Below are positions 1-8,278 of a stretch of DNA of 64,000 nt, in pieces; position 1 is the first letter of the stretch, and every line of letters begins with the position of its first letter. The notes beneath the pieces are model-generated. The model did no database searches. It had not been told where the DNA came from and was given only the letters and a program-made list of their open reading frames with translations. A program made the translations under genes and the position numbers. Origin of the DNA: Silvimonas soli (GTDB lineage Bacteria; Pseudomonadota; Gammaproteobacteria; Burkholderiales; Chitinibacteraceae); contig NZ_CP106736.1 of NCBI RefSeq assembly GCF_030035605.1, positions 3,965,001 through 4,029,000 of the forward strand, in the 5' to 3' direction.

Positions 1-404
1 CCGGCCATGGTGTTGTCTGACATGACGGTGATGTCGGCACCCTGTGCGCCAACGTCCACGGCCAGCACGATCACACCAGCGGCTTTGGCTTTTTCCAGGG
101 CGGGAGCAATGCCTTTCGGATCAGCCGCGTTGACGATAATCATGTCGGCTTTATTGGCGACGAAGTTTTCAATCTGGCCGACTTGGGTATTCAGATCGTA
201 CTTGCTGGAAACGGTCGTGACTTTGACATTGGGGCCAGACAGTTTTTTGGCTTCATCTTCCGCACCTTTGCCGATAGCGACGAAGAACGGGTTAGCCAGA
301 TCCCCCACGGTGACGCCAATGTATTTGATTGGCTTGGCCGCAAACACGGGCATGGCAAATGCAGCTGCACACGTGGCTACAATAAGGCGTTGGGCAATAC
401 GCAT
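1..404 (-). CDS. Sugar ABC transporter periplasmic binding protein, N-terminal part (cut by window edge)
   Basis: The first 134 codons are present and the rest lies beyond base 1. An AGGAG ribosome site sits seven bases before the ATG at 404. A signal peptide of about 22 residues ends at VFA|AKP. The mature part begins KYIGVTVGDLANPFFVAI and continues with KGAEDEAKK and a later VLAVDVGAQGADI, which is the type I periplasmic binding fold of ribose/galactofuranose-class importers. The protein would bind a sugar in the periplasm and hand it to a CUT2-type permease. The sugar cannot be told from this fragment. The gene is divergent from the LacI-type regulator at 681, with a palindromic operator between them, so local regulation is likely. 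Confidence 0.88.
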   Translation of the reverse strand, partial: MRIAQRLIVATCAAAFAMPVFAAKPIKYIGVTVGDLANPFFVAIGKGAEDEAKKLSGPNVKVTTVSSKYDLNTQVGQIENFVANKADMIIVNAADPKGIAPALEKAKAAGVIVLAVDVGAQGADITVMSDNTMA

Positions 405-497
405 TGTCGGACTCCTGATCCATATGAAGAAAAATGCCTGCTGTGAGCTGCTTTGGCATTGGTGCGGTGATTGGTTTTGTCTTCCGCTGGAAATAAA

Positions 498-511
498 TGT
501 ACACGTGTACA
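498..511. promoter_or_regulatory. Perfect 14-bp palindrome, probable LacI-family operator
   Basis: TGTACACGTGTACA reads the same on both strands. It lies between the binding-protein gene (start 404) and the LacI-type regulator (start 681). A second, shorter palindrome GTGTACAC lies at 642-649, closer to the regulator. CG-centred palindromes are typical of LacI-family operators. The pair could let the regulator control the transporter and itself. Binding is inferred from position and symmetry only. Confidence 0.55.
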
Positions 512-680
512 CTTTTAAAGGCGAGTATGCACCAATCATGGGCTGACGGGCGGTATAAGGTGTTTTTTGTACTTAATAATGGTGCACTACAACAAATAAA
601 ACGGTCGTTAGAGCAGCTTGTGGCAAGTATTTCGCCGGTTTGTGTACACTGTCCTTTACACGCGTTCATATTGATTTCAC

Positions 681-1763
681 ATGACAAATAGCCCAGGCGG
701 GCAACCCGTGCCGCCAACCGAAACAGTCGCCACGCCGGATGAATTCGCCGGGGTGGTCACCATGAATGACGTGGCTGCTGCGGCCGGTTTGTCGCGCACC
801 ACGGTCAGCAAATTTTTCAACGGCAGCGCAACACTCAAGCCTGACACCCGCGAAAAAATCGAGCGTGCGTGTCGCGAACTCAACTATGTGCCGGACTTGC
901 ACGCGGTGAGTCTGGTGACGGGGCGCTCCAACCTGGTGGGCGTGGTGCTGCCGTTTATTGCCGAGCCGTTCTTTGGCAAGGTGCTGCAACTAATGGAGCG
1001 TGAAGCCGCCGCTTTGGGGTTGCAGATTGTGATTCAGGCATCCAACAACGACACTCGCCGTGAAGCTGCCGCGTTGATGGCATTACGCGCCATGAAGGTG
1101 CACGGCATTATCCTCACGCCGATTGAATCGGAAGATAACCGCGCTTTGCTGGCCAGCCTGCAAAAAGAAATGCGCATTGTTTTTCTCGATAGCTTCATGG
1201 ACGAAAACTGCCACTTCGTCATGAACGATAACCATCAAAGTATCGGTCTGATGGTTAACTACCTGTTAAGCCGCAATGTGATTCCGGCTTACCTGGGTAC
1301 GCCCAAAATCGCCAACCCGTCACGTCCCGAGCGCCAGGCCGGTTATGAAGCGGCCATGCGGCAGGCCGGTGAAAAACCAAGGGTGATTCCGGTGATGCTG
1401 GATACGCCCACCTGGCAATTTGAGGCGTTTGCGTACGAGCAATTGCTGAACTGGTGCGGGCAGGGTGGCCTGCGTGATTCCGGCGTGGGCGCCATCATGT
1501 GCACGACCGATCGCGTGGCTTTCGGCGCGGCCAAAGCCTTGCGCCGCTTTGGCAAACATCCGGGCAAAGACATGTTGCTGGCGGGCCATGATGATCTGGA
1601 TATCTGTGAATACATGGACCCGCAACTGACCACCGTACACCAGGATATCGAACGCATCAGCAAGGCGGCGATGCACTTTATCCAGCTTGATCCGGGTGAG
1701 CTGACGGGAAGGTACTACCAGCAACGGTTTCCGGGACGGCTGGTGATACGCGAATCGGCGTGA
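681..1763 (+). CDS. LacI/GalR-family transcriptional regulator
   Basis: A 360-residue DNA-binding repressor. The helix-turn-helix is VTMNDVAAAAGLSRTTVSKF (about residues 26-45), followed by a ligand-binding domain of the periplasmic-binding-protein fold (NLVGVVLPFIAEPFFGKVL, then GAIMCTTDRVAFGAAKAL and a C-terminal TTVHQD). The first 25 residues are proline-rich and lack a good ribosome site. An internal ATG at 762 has GGGGTGG before it but would cut into the usual start of the domain (VTMNDVA matches the ATIKDVA of relatives). The longer start is therefore kept, with some doubt. It probably governs the divergent sugar-binding gene through the palindromes at 498 and 642. The inducer is unknown. 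Confidence 0.88.
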   Translation: MTNSPGGQPVPPTETVATPDEFAGVVTMNDVAAAAGLSRTTVSKFFNGSATLKPDTREKIERACRELNYVPDLHAVSLVTGRSNLVGVVLPFIAEPFFGKVLQLMEREAAALGLQIVIQASNNDTRREAAALMALRAMKVHGIILTPIESEDNRALLASLQKEMRIVFLDSFMDENCHFVMNDNHQSIGLMVNYLLSRNVIPAYLGTPKIANPSRPERQAGYEAAMRQAGEKPRVIPVMLDTPTWQFEAFAYEQLLNWCGQGGLRDSGVGAIMCTTDRVAFGAAKALRRFGKHPGKDMLLAGHDDLDICEYMDPQLTTVHQDIERISKAAMHFIQLDPGELTGRYYQQRFPGRLVIRESA

Positions 1764-1891
1764 ACCTGTCCCACACGCTGTAGTCGCACCACTGACAAAC
1801 TTGTGAAGCAATTGCTGTCAGAATCGGGTGACATTCATGTCCCGATTGAGTCACTGCGGATGTTTCCATCAGCCGCCTGACCGATCTGCCT

Positions 1892-2983
1892 ATGCGAATT
1901 TTGCTGCTTTCTTCGGCGATTATGGTGACATCGTCGCCCATTTTTGCCACGCCGTGCCAATCCATTACCAATAACAAGCAGCGCCTGGCTTGTTACGATG
2001 AATTCTTTGGCCGTCCGGACAATGCCCCGCAAGACATCCCCGCTGATGCGCTCAATGCTGCGCAAGCGACTCAACCTGCGGCGACAAGCAGCAATGCCAC
2101 GGCCAGCGCCGTCGCCAGTGCGAATCCCGCCAAACCGGGTGCACTTGCGGCCTCCGACGCCGCCGCGGCATCCGCTCATCATTTCTGGAATGACTTTGCG
2201 CTGCGCGACGGCCCGGGCCCCAATGCCACTAACCCGGCGGTACTGGCGATAACCCATGGCTCCGAGAATTCATCCTCGCTCGCCCAGGCGGGGTTGACCT
2301 GGCGGCTGGGCAAAAATTTTCTGCCGCAAACGCTCACGGATTGGGGCTGGCGCTGGTATTCGGCGCTGTGGATCAACATGAATACCGAGTCTGACAACCC
2401 CTACAACACGCGTGGGGCGCAACTGGGCGCGGCGGGAACGCTGTTCGATGCCAGGCAGGACGGGTTTGCTTTGGGCAGCTCGGCCAACATCAATATCAAA
2501 CAGGATTCGCAAAACCACACGCAATCACAGGGCGTGGCGTTTGATACGCGACTGATCCTGCCGGGCTGGTTGGTGATCGGTAAACCCTACAGCCCGGATC
2601 GCGCTTCGTGGTTTGTTTACCCCTTGGGCGGCGTGTATGTGGACCACCTGGCGCGCGTGGTCAAAGGTGACGAGACCGGTACCGCCATGGGCGGTTACGC
2701 TGGGGTCTCGGGAGATTATTATCCGGGTGGCTGGCTGTGGCGGCTGCGCTTTCACGCCTCATTCCTGGCCGCCAAAGACCTGGAAAGCACGCCTGGCCTG
2801 AATAGGCGCTTCTCGCGCTTAAGCCGCTTTGGCGTGGATTATTCGCTGGCACCAAACAAGGATGGATCGCGCCCATCGGTGATGCCGTCGATTTCGCTGG
2901 AGCGCATTGTTGGCGACAACTATATCGACGGCACCGCCTACACTGCGCAGACGGTGCTGTCGCTGAAGTTGCTGACCAATTAA
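1892..2983 (+). CDS. Secreted or outer-membrane protein, probable beta-barrel, unknown function
   Basis: A 363-residue protein with a signal peptide ending near SPIFA|TPC. A CQSITNNKQRLACYDEFF motif of the RLACYD type, found in various exported proteobacterial proteins, follows. An Ala/Thr/Ser-rich linker covers about residues 45-95. The remaining two thirds alternate hydrophobic and polar residues with many aromatic and Gly residues (LTWRLGKNF, WRWYSALWINM, WFVYPLGGVYV) and end with VLSLKLLTN, as expected for outer-membrane beta strands. The phospholipase A1 signature was looked for and not seen. The stop lies four bases from the convergent yjfF-like gene. No ribosome site is clear at the chosen ATG. 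Confidence 0.6.
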   Translation: MRILLLSSAIMVTSSPIFATPCQSITNNKQRLACYDEFFGRPDNAPQDIPADALNAAQATQPAATSSNATASAVASANPAKPGALAASDAAAASAHHFWNDFALRDGPGPNATNPAVLAITHGSENSSSLAQAGLTWRLGKNFLPQTLTDWGWRWYSALWINMNTESDNPYNTRGAQLGAAGTLFDARQDGFALGSSANINIKQDSQNHTQSQGVAFDTRLILPGWLVIGKPYSPDRASWFVYPLGGVYVDHLARVVKGDETGTAMGGYAGVSGDYYPGGWLWRLRFHASFLAAKDLESTPGLNRRFSRLSRFGVDYSLAPNKDGSRPSVMPSISLERIVGDNYIDGTAYTAQTVLSLKLLTN

Positions 2984-2987
2984 CGCA

Positions 2988-4079
2988 TTAGCGCGCGCTG
3001 CCTTGCTGCAGCGGGATGGCGGCTTCGGCAGCCACTGGCGTTGTCGGCGGCGCTGCAACTTTGCGGACGTTACTGTGCGCAGTGCGGCGAGCGGCGGTGT
3101 GGCGTTCCAGCAGTCGCTGCATGACGCAGAAAGCGCAGAGCAAAGCGCCAATGACAATGCGGGTCCACCACGAACTGAGCGTGCCATCAAAGGTGATCAA
3201 GGTCTGGATCACGCCCAGTATCAGTACGCCAAACAGCGTGCCGGTGACATAACCAACGCCGCCCGTGAGCAGCGTGCCGCCGATGACGGTAGCGGCGATG
3301 GCATCCAGTTCCATGCCCTGCGCGTGCAAGCCGTAGCCAGACAGCATGTAAAAAGTAAATGTCACCCCGCCCAGCGCCGCGCAAAACCCTGACAACGTGT
3401 ACACCAGCACTTTGGTGCGCGCGACCGGCAGACCCATCAACAGGGCAGAGCGTTCGCTGCCACCGATGGCGTACACCACCCGGCCAAACTCGCTGTAATG
3501 CGCCAGCCACAGCGCTGCCACAAATGTCGCCGTGGCGATCAGCACATTGGCCGACAGGTCTGCGCCGGGCAGATGCAACCGGAATTCAGACACCGCCGTA
3601 TAGGCCGGATCGCTGATGGTGATCGACTCGATATTGATCAGAAAGCACAGCCCGCGCGTGAGGAACAAACCGCCCAGCGTGACGATAAAGGGCTGCAGCC
3701 GGAAATACTGGATCAGCACACCCTGAAACGCACCAAACGCTGCGCCAATGGCCAGAACCAGCGGCGTGACCACCCAGATCGGCCAGTGATGCGATTGCAC
3801 CAGCGTGGCGGAAATCATGGTGGTCACCGCCACCAGTCCGCCTACTGACAAATCGATGCCGCCGCTGATCACCACAAACGTCATGCCGATGGCGACAATC
3901 AGTAAAAAGGCGTTATCAATGAACAGGTTGAAAAACACTTGTAGTGAGAAAAACCCGCGATAGGCCACCGAGCCATAGGCAAACATCAGCAGAAACAGCC
4001 CGAGTGTGATTAGCAACGGCAGGGTGCGAACATCGGTCAGCCGGTCAGTGCGCAACCAGCTTTTGGCAAAGGTGCTCAT
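2988..4079 (-). CDS. yjfF: Galactofuranose-type ABC transporter, permease YjfF
   Basis: A 363-residue inner-membrane permease of the BPD_transp_2 family with about eight to ten hydrophobic helices and the family motif VISGGIDLSVGG near residue 75. The second signature DAIAATVIGGTLLTGG follows in the C-terminal half. The start at 4079 was chosen because AAGGAG lies eight bases upstream and the ATG overlaps the ytfT stop as ATGA. An in-frame ATG at 4097 would remove the ribosome site. It is longer than the E. coli protein (331 residues, from memory) through a C-terminal Ala/Pro-rich tail of about 35 residues. It is the last gene of the ytfQRT-yjfF order. Confidence 0.9.
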   Translation of the reverse strand: MSTFAKSWLRTDRLTDVRTLPLLITLGLFLLMFAYGSVAYRGFFSLQVFFNLFIDNAFLLIVAIGMTFVVISGGIDLSVGGLVAVTTMISATLVQSHHWPIWVVTPLVLAIGAAFGAFQGVLIQYFRLQPFIVTLGGLFLTRGLCFLINIESITISDPAYTAVSEFRLHLPGADLSANVLIATATFVAALWLAHYSEFGRVVYAIGGSERSALLMGLPVARTKVLVYTLSGFCAALGGVTFTFYMLSGYGLHAQGMELDAIAATVIGGTLLTGGVGYVTGTLFGVLILGVIQTLITFDGTLSSWWTRIVIGALLCAFCVMQRLLERHTAARRTAHSNVRKVAAPPTTPVAAEAAIPLQQGSAR

Positions 4080-5158
4080 CGCATTGCTCCTTGCCATGAC
4101 GGGTCACGGATAATCAGTCGCCGCACCGGCTCGGACTGCACCACGCACACCACAAACACGACTATGGCCTTGACCACCAGATTGGCTTCGGGCGGAACGC
4201 CAATCGAATACGTGGTGTAGGTGAGCGTCTGGATGATCAACGCCCCAATCAGCGAACCCACCAGACTGAAGCGCCCACCGGCCAGCGATGTACCGCCCAA
4301 CGTTACCGCCAGGATGGCGTCCAGCTCCATCAACAAACCGGCGTTGTTGCCATCTGCGCTTTTGACATTGGCGCTAATCACCAGCCCGGCCGCACCGGCC
4401 ATCAAGCCAGAAAAACCGTAAACGCACAGGGTAATGGCGCGGGCTTTGATCCCGGCGAAATGCGATGCCGTGGGGTTGATGCCGATGGCGGTAATAAACA
4501 AGCCCAATGCCGTGCGCTTGGTGAGAAACCACAGCAGCAAGCCCACCGCCGCCACGATATAGAGTGCAAACGGCAAACCAAACAGAAAACCCGCACCGAG
4601 GAAGAAATATGGCTGGTAATAAATGGTGATGATCTGGCCTGACGTCAGCAATTGCGCAATGCCGCGCCCAGCCACCATCAAAATCAGTGTGGCGATGATA
4701 GGCTGCATGCCCACCACCGACACCAGCGCGCCATTCCACAGCCCGCAGAGCAAGCCGACCGCCAGCGCCGCGATAATGGCTACCGCCAGCGGCACGTTGG
4801 ATACGTAGGTCTCCACGCCGTTAACGATCTGCATATTGCCGCCAATCAGCACGGCCGCCGTGGCCGCGCAAATGGCCACCACCGCGCCGACCGAGACATC
4901 GACCCCGCGCGTGGCGATCACCGGCGTCATGCCCAGCGCCACCAGCGCCAGTGGCGAAGCGCGGTTGAGAATGTCGATCAGGCTGCCAAACAGATGGCCG
5001 TCTTTGTTCTCCACGTGAAAAAAGTGCGCGTTGAAGGCGCGGTTAACCAGCAGCAGTACCAACAGTGTTAGTACTGGCAGAAACAGCGGGTGTCGCGTCA
5101 GCGTCTGGCGCAGCGAGCGGATGCGCGCTGGCCACGACGTTAGGGTCGTATCGGTCAT
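4076..5158 (-). CDS. ytfT: Galactofuranose-type ABC transporter, permease YtfT
   Basis: A 360-residue inner-membrane permease that pairs with YjfF to form the channel of a CUT2 sugar importer. The motif VIATRGVDVSVGAVVAI lies near residue 105 and MELDAILAVTLGGTSLAGG near residue 275, flanked by hydrophobic helices. The start ATG overlaps the ytfR stop by four bases (ATGA), and its own stop overlaps the yjfF start, so translation of the three is coupled. Order and similarity match E. coli ytfQRT-yjfF, which takes up galactofuranose. The substrate here is inferred from homology only. Confidence 0.92.
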   Translation of the reverse strand: MTDTTLTSWPARIRSLRQTLTRHPLFLPVLTLLVLLLVNRAFNAHFFHVENKDGHLFGSLIDILNRASPLALVALGMTPVIATRGVDVSVGAVVAICAATAAVLIGGNMQIVNGVETYVSNVPLAVAIIAALAVGLLCGLWNGALVSVVGMQPIIATLILMVAGRGIAQLLTSGQIITIYYQPYFFLGAGFLFGLPFALYIVAAVGLLLWFLTKRTALGLFITAIGINPTASHFAGIKARAITLCVYGFSGLMAGAAGLVISANVKSADGNNAGLLMELDAILAVTLGGTSLAGGRFSLVGSLIGALIIQTLTYTTYSIGVPPEANLVVKAIVVFVVCVVQSEPVRRLIIRDPSWQGAMR

Positions 5159-6693
5159 TGTTCGCCTCCGGCAATCATGTGAAATACCGCGTGTTCATCG
5201 GTCTGGCCTGCGGGCAGTTCGCCCACTTTGCGCCGGTCACGCAGCACAGCAATGCGGTTGCTGACGCGCACCACCTCGCTCATCTCGGATGAAATAAACA
5301 GAATCGCCAGTCCTTTGCGGCACAACGCCAGGACCTGATCCATGATTTCGAGTTTGGCGGCGACATCGATGCCACGGGTGGGTTCATCCAGAATCAGCAT
5401 TTTCGGGTCGGTCGCCAACCAGCGCGCCAGCAGGGCTTTTTGCTGGTTGCCGCCAGAGAGCAAGCCAATGGGTTGTTCAGCATTGGGTGTCTTGATGCCC
5501 AGATGTTGGATGTACTGCGCGGCAATGGCGTCCTGACGTTTACGCGGCAGATAGTGAAACAAACCGCGCCGCGCCTGTAGCGCCAGAATGATGTTTTCGC
5601 GCACGGACAGATCAGCAATGATGCCTTCGTTCTTGCGATCTTCCGGGCAGTAGCCGATGCCGTGGCGGATGGCATCGCGTGGTGAGCTGAAACGTGTTTC
5701 ATGGCCGCCCACACTGAGCGCGCCGCTTTCGCATTTATCCACGCCAAACAGCAGGCGGGCGGTTTCAGTGCGGCCCGATCCCAGCAATCCGCCCAGTCCA
5801 AGGACCTCACCGGCACGAATATCCAGGTCCAGCGCCTGCATGCTGCCGCGATGACTCACGCCTTGGGCTGCAATGAAGGTTGCGCCGGGTTCGGTTTCGG
5901 CCCACTGCGGCTTGTTCAGGTGTTCCAGATCAATCTCGCGGCCAACCATTTTGTGAATCAGACTCAGGCGTGGCAGTTCGGCAGCGAGATATTCGCCTTC
6001 GCGCTCGCCATTGCGCAGCACGGTGATGCGATCAGAAATAGCGTAGGTCTGTTCCAGAAAGTGGGTGACAAACAAAATGGCCATGCCGCGTGAGCGTAGC
6101 TGGCGCAGCAAGGCAAACAGTTTCTGGACTTCGTCTTCATCCAGGCTGGAGGTTGGTTCGTCCAGAATCAGCACTTTGGCATCGACACTCAGGGCGCGGG
6201 CGATGGCCACCATTTGCTGAATGGCGATAGGGTAGGTATCGAGCGCGCGGGTGACATCCAGATCCAGCGACAGTGTGGCCAGCAGCGCCTGCGCGTTGCG
6301 ATTGAGCGTCGCCCAGTCAATCTTGCCCGCCTTGCGTACAAAGCGGCCAATGTAGATGTTCTCGGCCACCGACAGATTGGGGCAGAGGTTCACTTCCTGG
6401 TACACGGTGCGGATACCGACGGATTCCGCCGCCTCAGGTGAATCAAGCTTCACGGTTTGGCCGTCAAATACAATTTCGCCCGCTTCAGCGGGGTGGACGC
6501 CGGTGAGCACTTTGATCAGCGTGGATTTACCTGCGCCGTTCTGGCCCATCAGGGTATGAATTTCGCCCGCGAACAGGCGAAACTCAACCTGCTTCAAGGC
6601 ATGCACGCCGGGAAAGCGCTTTTCTATCCCGCTCATATGCAAAATGGCCTCGCTATTGGGGCGGCGAGGCGGGGAACTGGCAATGGCATTCAT
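5155..6693 (-). CDS. ytfR: Galactofuranose-type ABC transporter, ATP-binding protein YtfR
   Basis: A 512-residue protein with two fused ABC domains, as usual for CUT2 sugar importers. The first has Walker A GQNGAGKSTL (about residue 52), and Walker B VLILDEPTSSLD. The second has a degenerate Walker A (LLGSGRTETARL), an LSGGNQQKALLARW signature and ILDEPTRGID. It hydrolyses ATP at the inner face of the membrane to drive uptake. AAGGA precedes the ATG. A 136-base gap containing a strong stem-loop separates it from ytfQ upstream, which may lower its expression relative to the binding protein. Confidence 0.93.
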   Translation of the reverse strand: MNAIASSPPRRPNSEAILHMSGIEKRFPGVHALKQVEFRLFAGEIHTLMGQNGAGKSTLIKVLTGVHPAEAGEIVFDGQTVKLDSPEAAESVGIRTVYQEVNLCPNLSVAENIYIGRFVRKAGKIDWATLNRNAQALLATLSLDLDVTRALDTYPIAIQQMVAIARALSVDAKVLILDEPTSSLDEDEVQKLFALLRQLRSRGMAILFVTHFLEQTYAISDRITVLRNGEREGEYLAAELPRLSLIHKMVGREIDLEHLNKPQWAETEPGATFIAAQGVSHRGSMQALDLDIRAGEVLGLGGLLGSGRTETARLLFGVDKCESGALSVGGHETRFSSPRDAIRHGIGYCPEDRKNEGIIADLSVRENIILALQARRGLFHYLPRKRQDAIAAQYIQHLGIKTPNAEQPIGLLSGGNQQKALLARWLATDPKMLILDEPTRGIDVAAKLEIMDQVLALCRKGLAILFISSEMSEVVRVSNRIAVLRDRRKVGELPAGQTDEHAVFHMIAGGEQ

Positions 6694-6781
6694 GGATCTC
6701 GGTCCTTGTGGCGCAAGCCTTTGGTTGAATGTCGGTTCGGGGCTGGCGTTGTTCTTGTCAGGAGAACAGGAAGGGCCAGTT

Positions 6782-6814
6782 ACGGCAGGGCGCCGCTTGA
6801 CGACGCCCCGCCGT
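6782..6814 (-). promoter_or_regulatory. Stem-loop between ytfQ and ytfR
   Basis: Bases 6782-6792 and 6804-6814 form an 11-bp stem, with one G-U pair in the leftward transcript and an 11-base loop. It sits just after the ytfQ stop and has no U-run, so it is not a plain terminator. Such structures after binding-protein genes are known to stabilise the upstream message and reduce readthrough, giving more binding protein than permease. That role here is inferred. Confidence 0.6.
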
Positions 6815-6829
6815 GACTTTCAACTCAAC

Positions 6830-7795
6830 TTAATACTTGCGTGACGGGAAGGCCGCAGCTGCGGTTTCCATCGGGAAGACCGTTTCTTTGGTGACGATGC
6901 GTTTCGGAACCGACTTGCCGGCAGCAACCAGCTTGGCGGTATCCATCAGTTGTGGTCCGAGCAACGGGCTGCATTCCACAGAGACATTCATCTTGCCAGC
7001 CATCATGGCCTGGAAGCCGCCCTTGGTCGCATCAAACGACACAATGATGATGTCTTTGCCTGGCTTCAGACCGGCTTCTTCAATGGCTTGAATCGCGCCA
7101 ATCGACATATCGTCATTGTGCGAATAGACCACCTGGATTTGCTTGCCATAAGACTTGAGGAAAGCTTCCATCACTTGCTTGCCACCGGCACGAGTGAAAT
7201 CGCCGCTCTGGCTGGCAATGATCTTGAAGCGGTCATCGCTCTTGATGATTTCAATCAAGCCGTTGTGCCGATCAATGGCCGGTGCCGAACCCACTGTGCC
7301 TTGCAGTTCTGCGATATTGATCGGGCCTTGTGCGCCTTTGTAGTGATCTTCCAGCCAACGGCCACCACGGCGGCCTTCTTCCAGGAAGTCCGAACCAATG
7401 AACGCGGTGTAGAGCGAGTCGTCTGATACTTTGACTGCACGGTCGGTCAGGATGACCGGAATCTTGGCGGCTTTGGCTTCACGCAATACTGGCTCCCAGC
7501 CCGATTCCACCACCGGCGAGAAAGCAATAACATCCACTTTTTGCGCAATGTAAGAGCGAATCGCCTTGATCTGGTTTTCCTGCTTTTGCTGGGCATCCGA
7601 GAACTTAAGGTCTACGCCTGCATCTTTGGCGCTGCTCTTGATGGATTCGGTGTTGGCGGTGCGCCATTCACTTTCTGCACCCACCTGGGCAAACCCCAGT
7701 ACCAGCTTGTCTGCGGCATGGGCTAGCGAGCCACACACCATCAGCCCGGCAGCGACCATGACCGCGGCCAGAATCTTTCTGCTCGACTTTTGCAT
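6830..7795 (-). CDS. ytfQ: Galactofuranose-type ABC transporter, periplasmic binding protein YtfQ
   Basis: A 321-residue periplasmic protein. The signal peptide ends at AHA|ADKL. The mature start LVLGFAQVGAESEWRTANT and the following QQKQENQIKAIRSYIAQ closely match the YtfQ family, as do VVESGWEPVLREAK, ELQGTVGSAPAIDR and VYSHNDDMSIGAIQAI. These segments carry the sugar-contacting residues of the type I binding fold. AAGGAG lies nine bases before the ATG. It is the first gene of the importer operon, so the promoter should lie in the region 7815-8100. No local regulator gene adjoins it. Confidence 0.94.
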   Translation of the reverse strand: MQKSSRKILAAVMVAAGLMVCGSLAHAADKLVLGFAQVGAESEWRTANTESIKSSAKDAGVDLKFSDAQQKQENQIKAIRSYIAQKVDVIAFSPVVESGWEPVLREAKAAKIPVILTDRAVKVSDDSLYTAFIGSDFLEEGRRGGRWLEDHYKGAQGPINIAELQGTVGSAPAIDRHNGLIEIIKSDDRFKIIASQSGDFTRAGGKQVMEAFLKSYGKQIQVVYSHNDDMSIGAIQAIEEAGLKPGKDIIIVSFDATKGGFQAMMAGKMNVSVECSPLLGPQLMDTAKLVAAGKSVPKRIVTKETVFPMETAAAAFPSRKY

Positions 7796-7814
7796 AATCT
7801 TCGACTCCTTCTAA

Positions 7815-8220
7815 TGGATTGTTTTGCCGGCACTTTCTTGGTGCGGCCGGATCAGGCTTTCATGATTTCAAAGCCTGTAAAATCCTGCGCCAGGCTAGCA
7901 TTCATACCAATGTAATTTTCGGCTGAAGCTATGCACAAAACAGGACAAATGTGCACTGCCATGGGGCGTTGCTTACCGATGAAAATGACGCAGTTATTGG
8001 CATTGCAGCAAAAACGGTGATTTGGCGGATGGACGAATACGCCAGAGCAGGGCGACAAAACGGTTGCGCATCCATGCGCGCCAAAAAGTGAGAGATGGAT
8101 CAAACGGTTGGCGTGAGACCGCCGAAATGAGTGGTCAGGCGGCCGAAGTGACGCTGCAAGCGCGCTGGTTCAGGGGCGAAAAACTGGCAAAATTGGGGGA
8201 ATTTGCTGCTGAAAAGGCAT
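7815..8220. other. Intergenic region upstream of ytfQ, no gene seen
   Basis: About 400 bases separate ytfQ from the terminator of the helicase gene. Short open frames exist on both strands but none has a ribosome site with a credible protein. The ytfQ promoter must lie here, yet I cannot pick a clear -35/-10 pair. The two palindromic operator types found near other sugar genes in this window are absent, so this importer probably answers to a regulator encoded elsewhere. Confidence 0.5.
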
Positions 8221-8250
8221 AAAAAAACGCCCGACATGGCGGGCGTTTTT
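8221..8250 (-). terminator. Intrinsic terminator of the rhlE-like gene
   Basis: AAAAACGCCCG at 8223-8233 pairs with CGGGCGTTTTT at 8240-8250 around a six-base loop. In the leftward direction the stem is followed by seven U residues. The A-run on the other side makes it potentially bidirectional, but no rightward gene ends here. Confidence 0.85.
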
Positions 8251-8278
8251 GGTACTGCTCAAAGGTACAAGTCTGGTC

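Noticed and set aside
1892..2983. Phospholipase A1 (PldA)
   Set aside because: The RLACYD start is shared by many exported proteins, and the NHSNG and serine motifs of PldA are missing.
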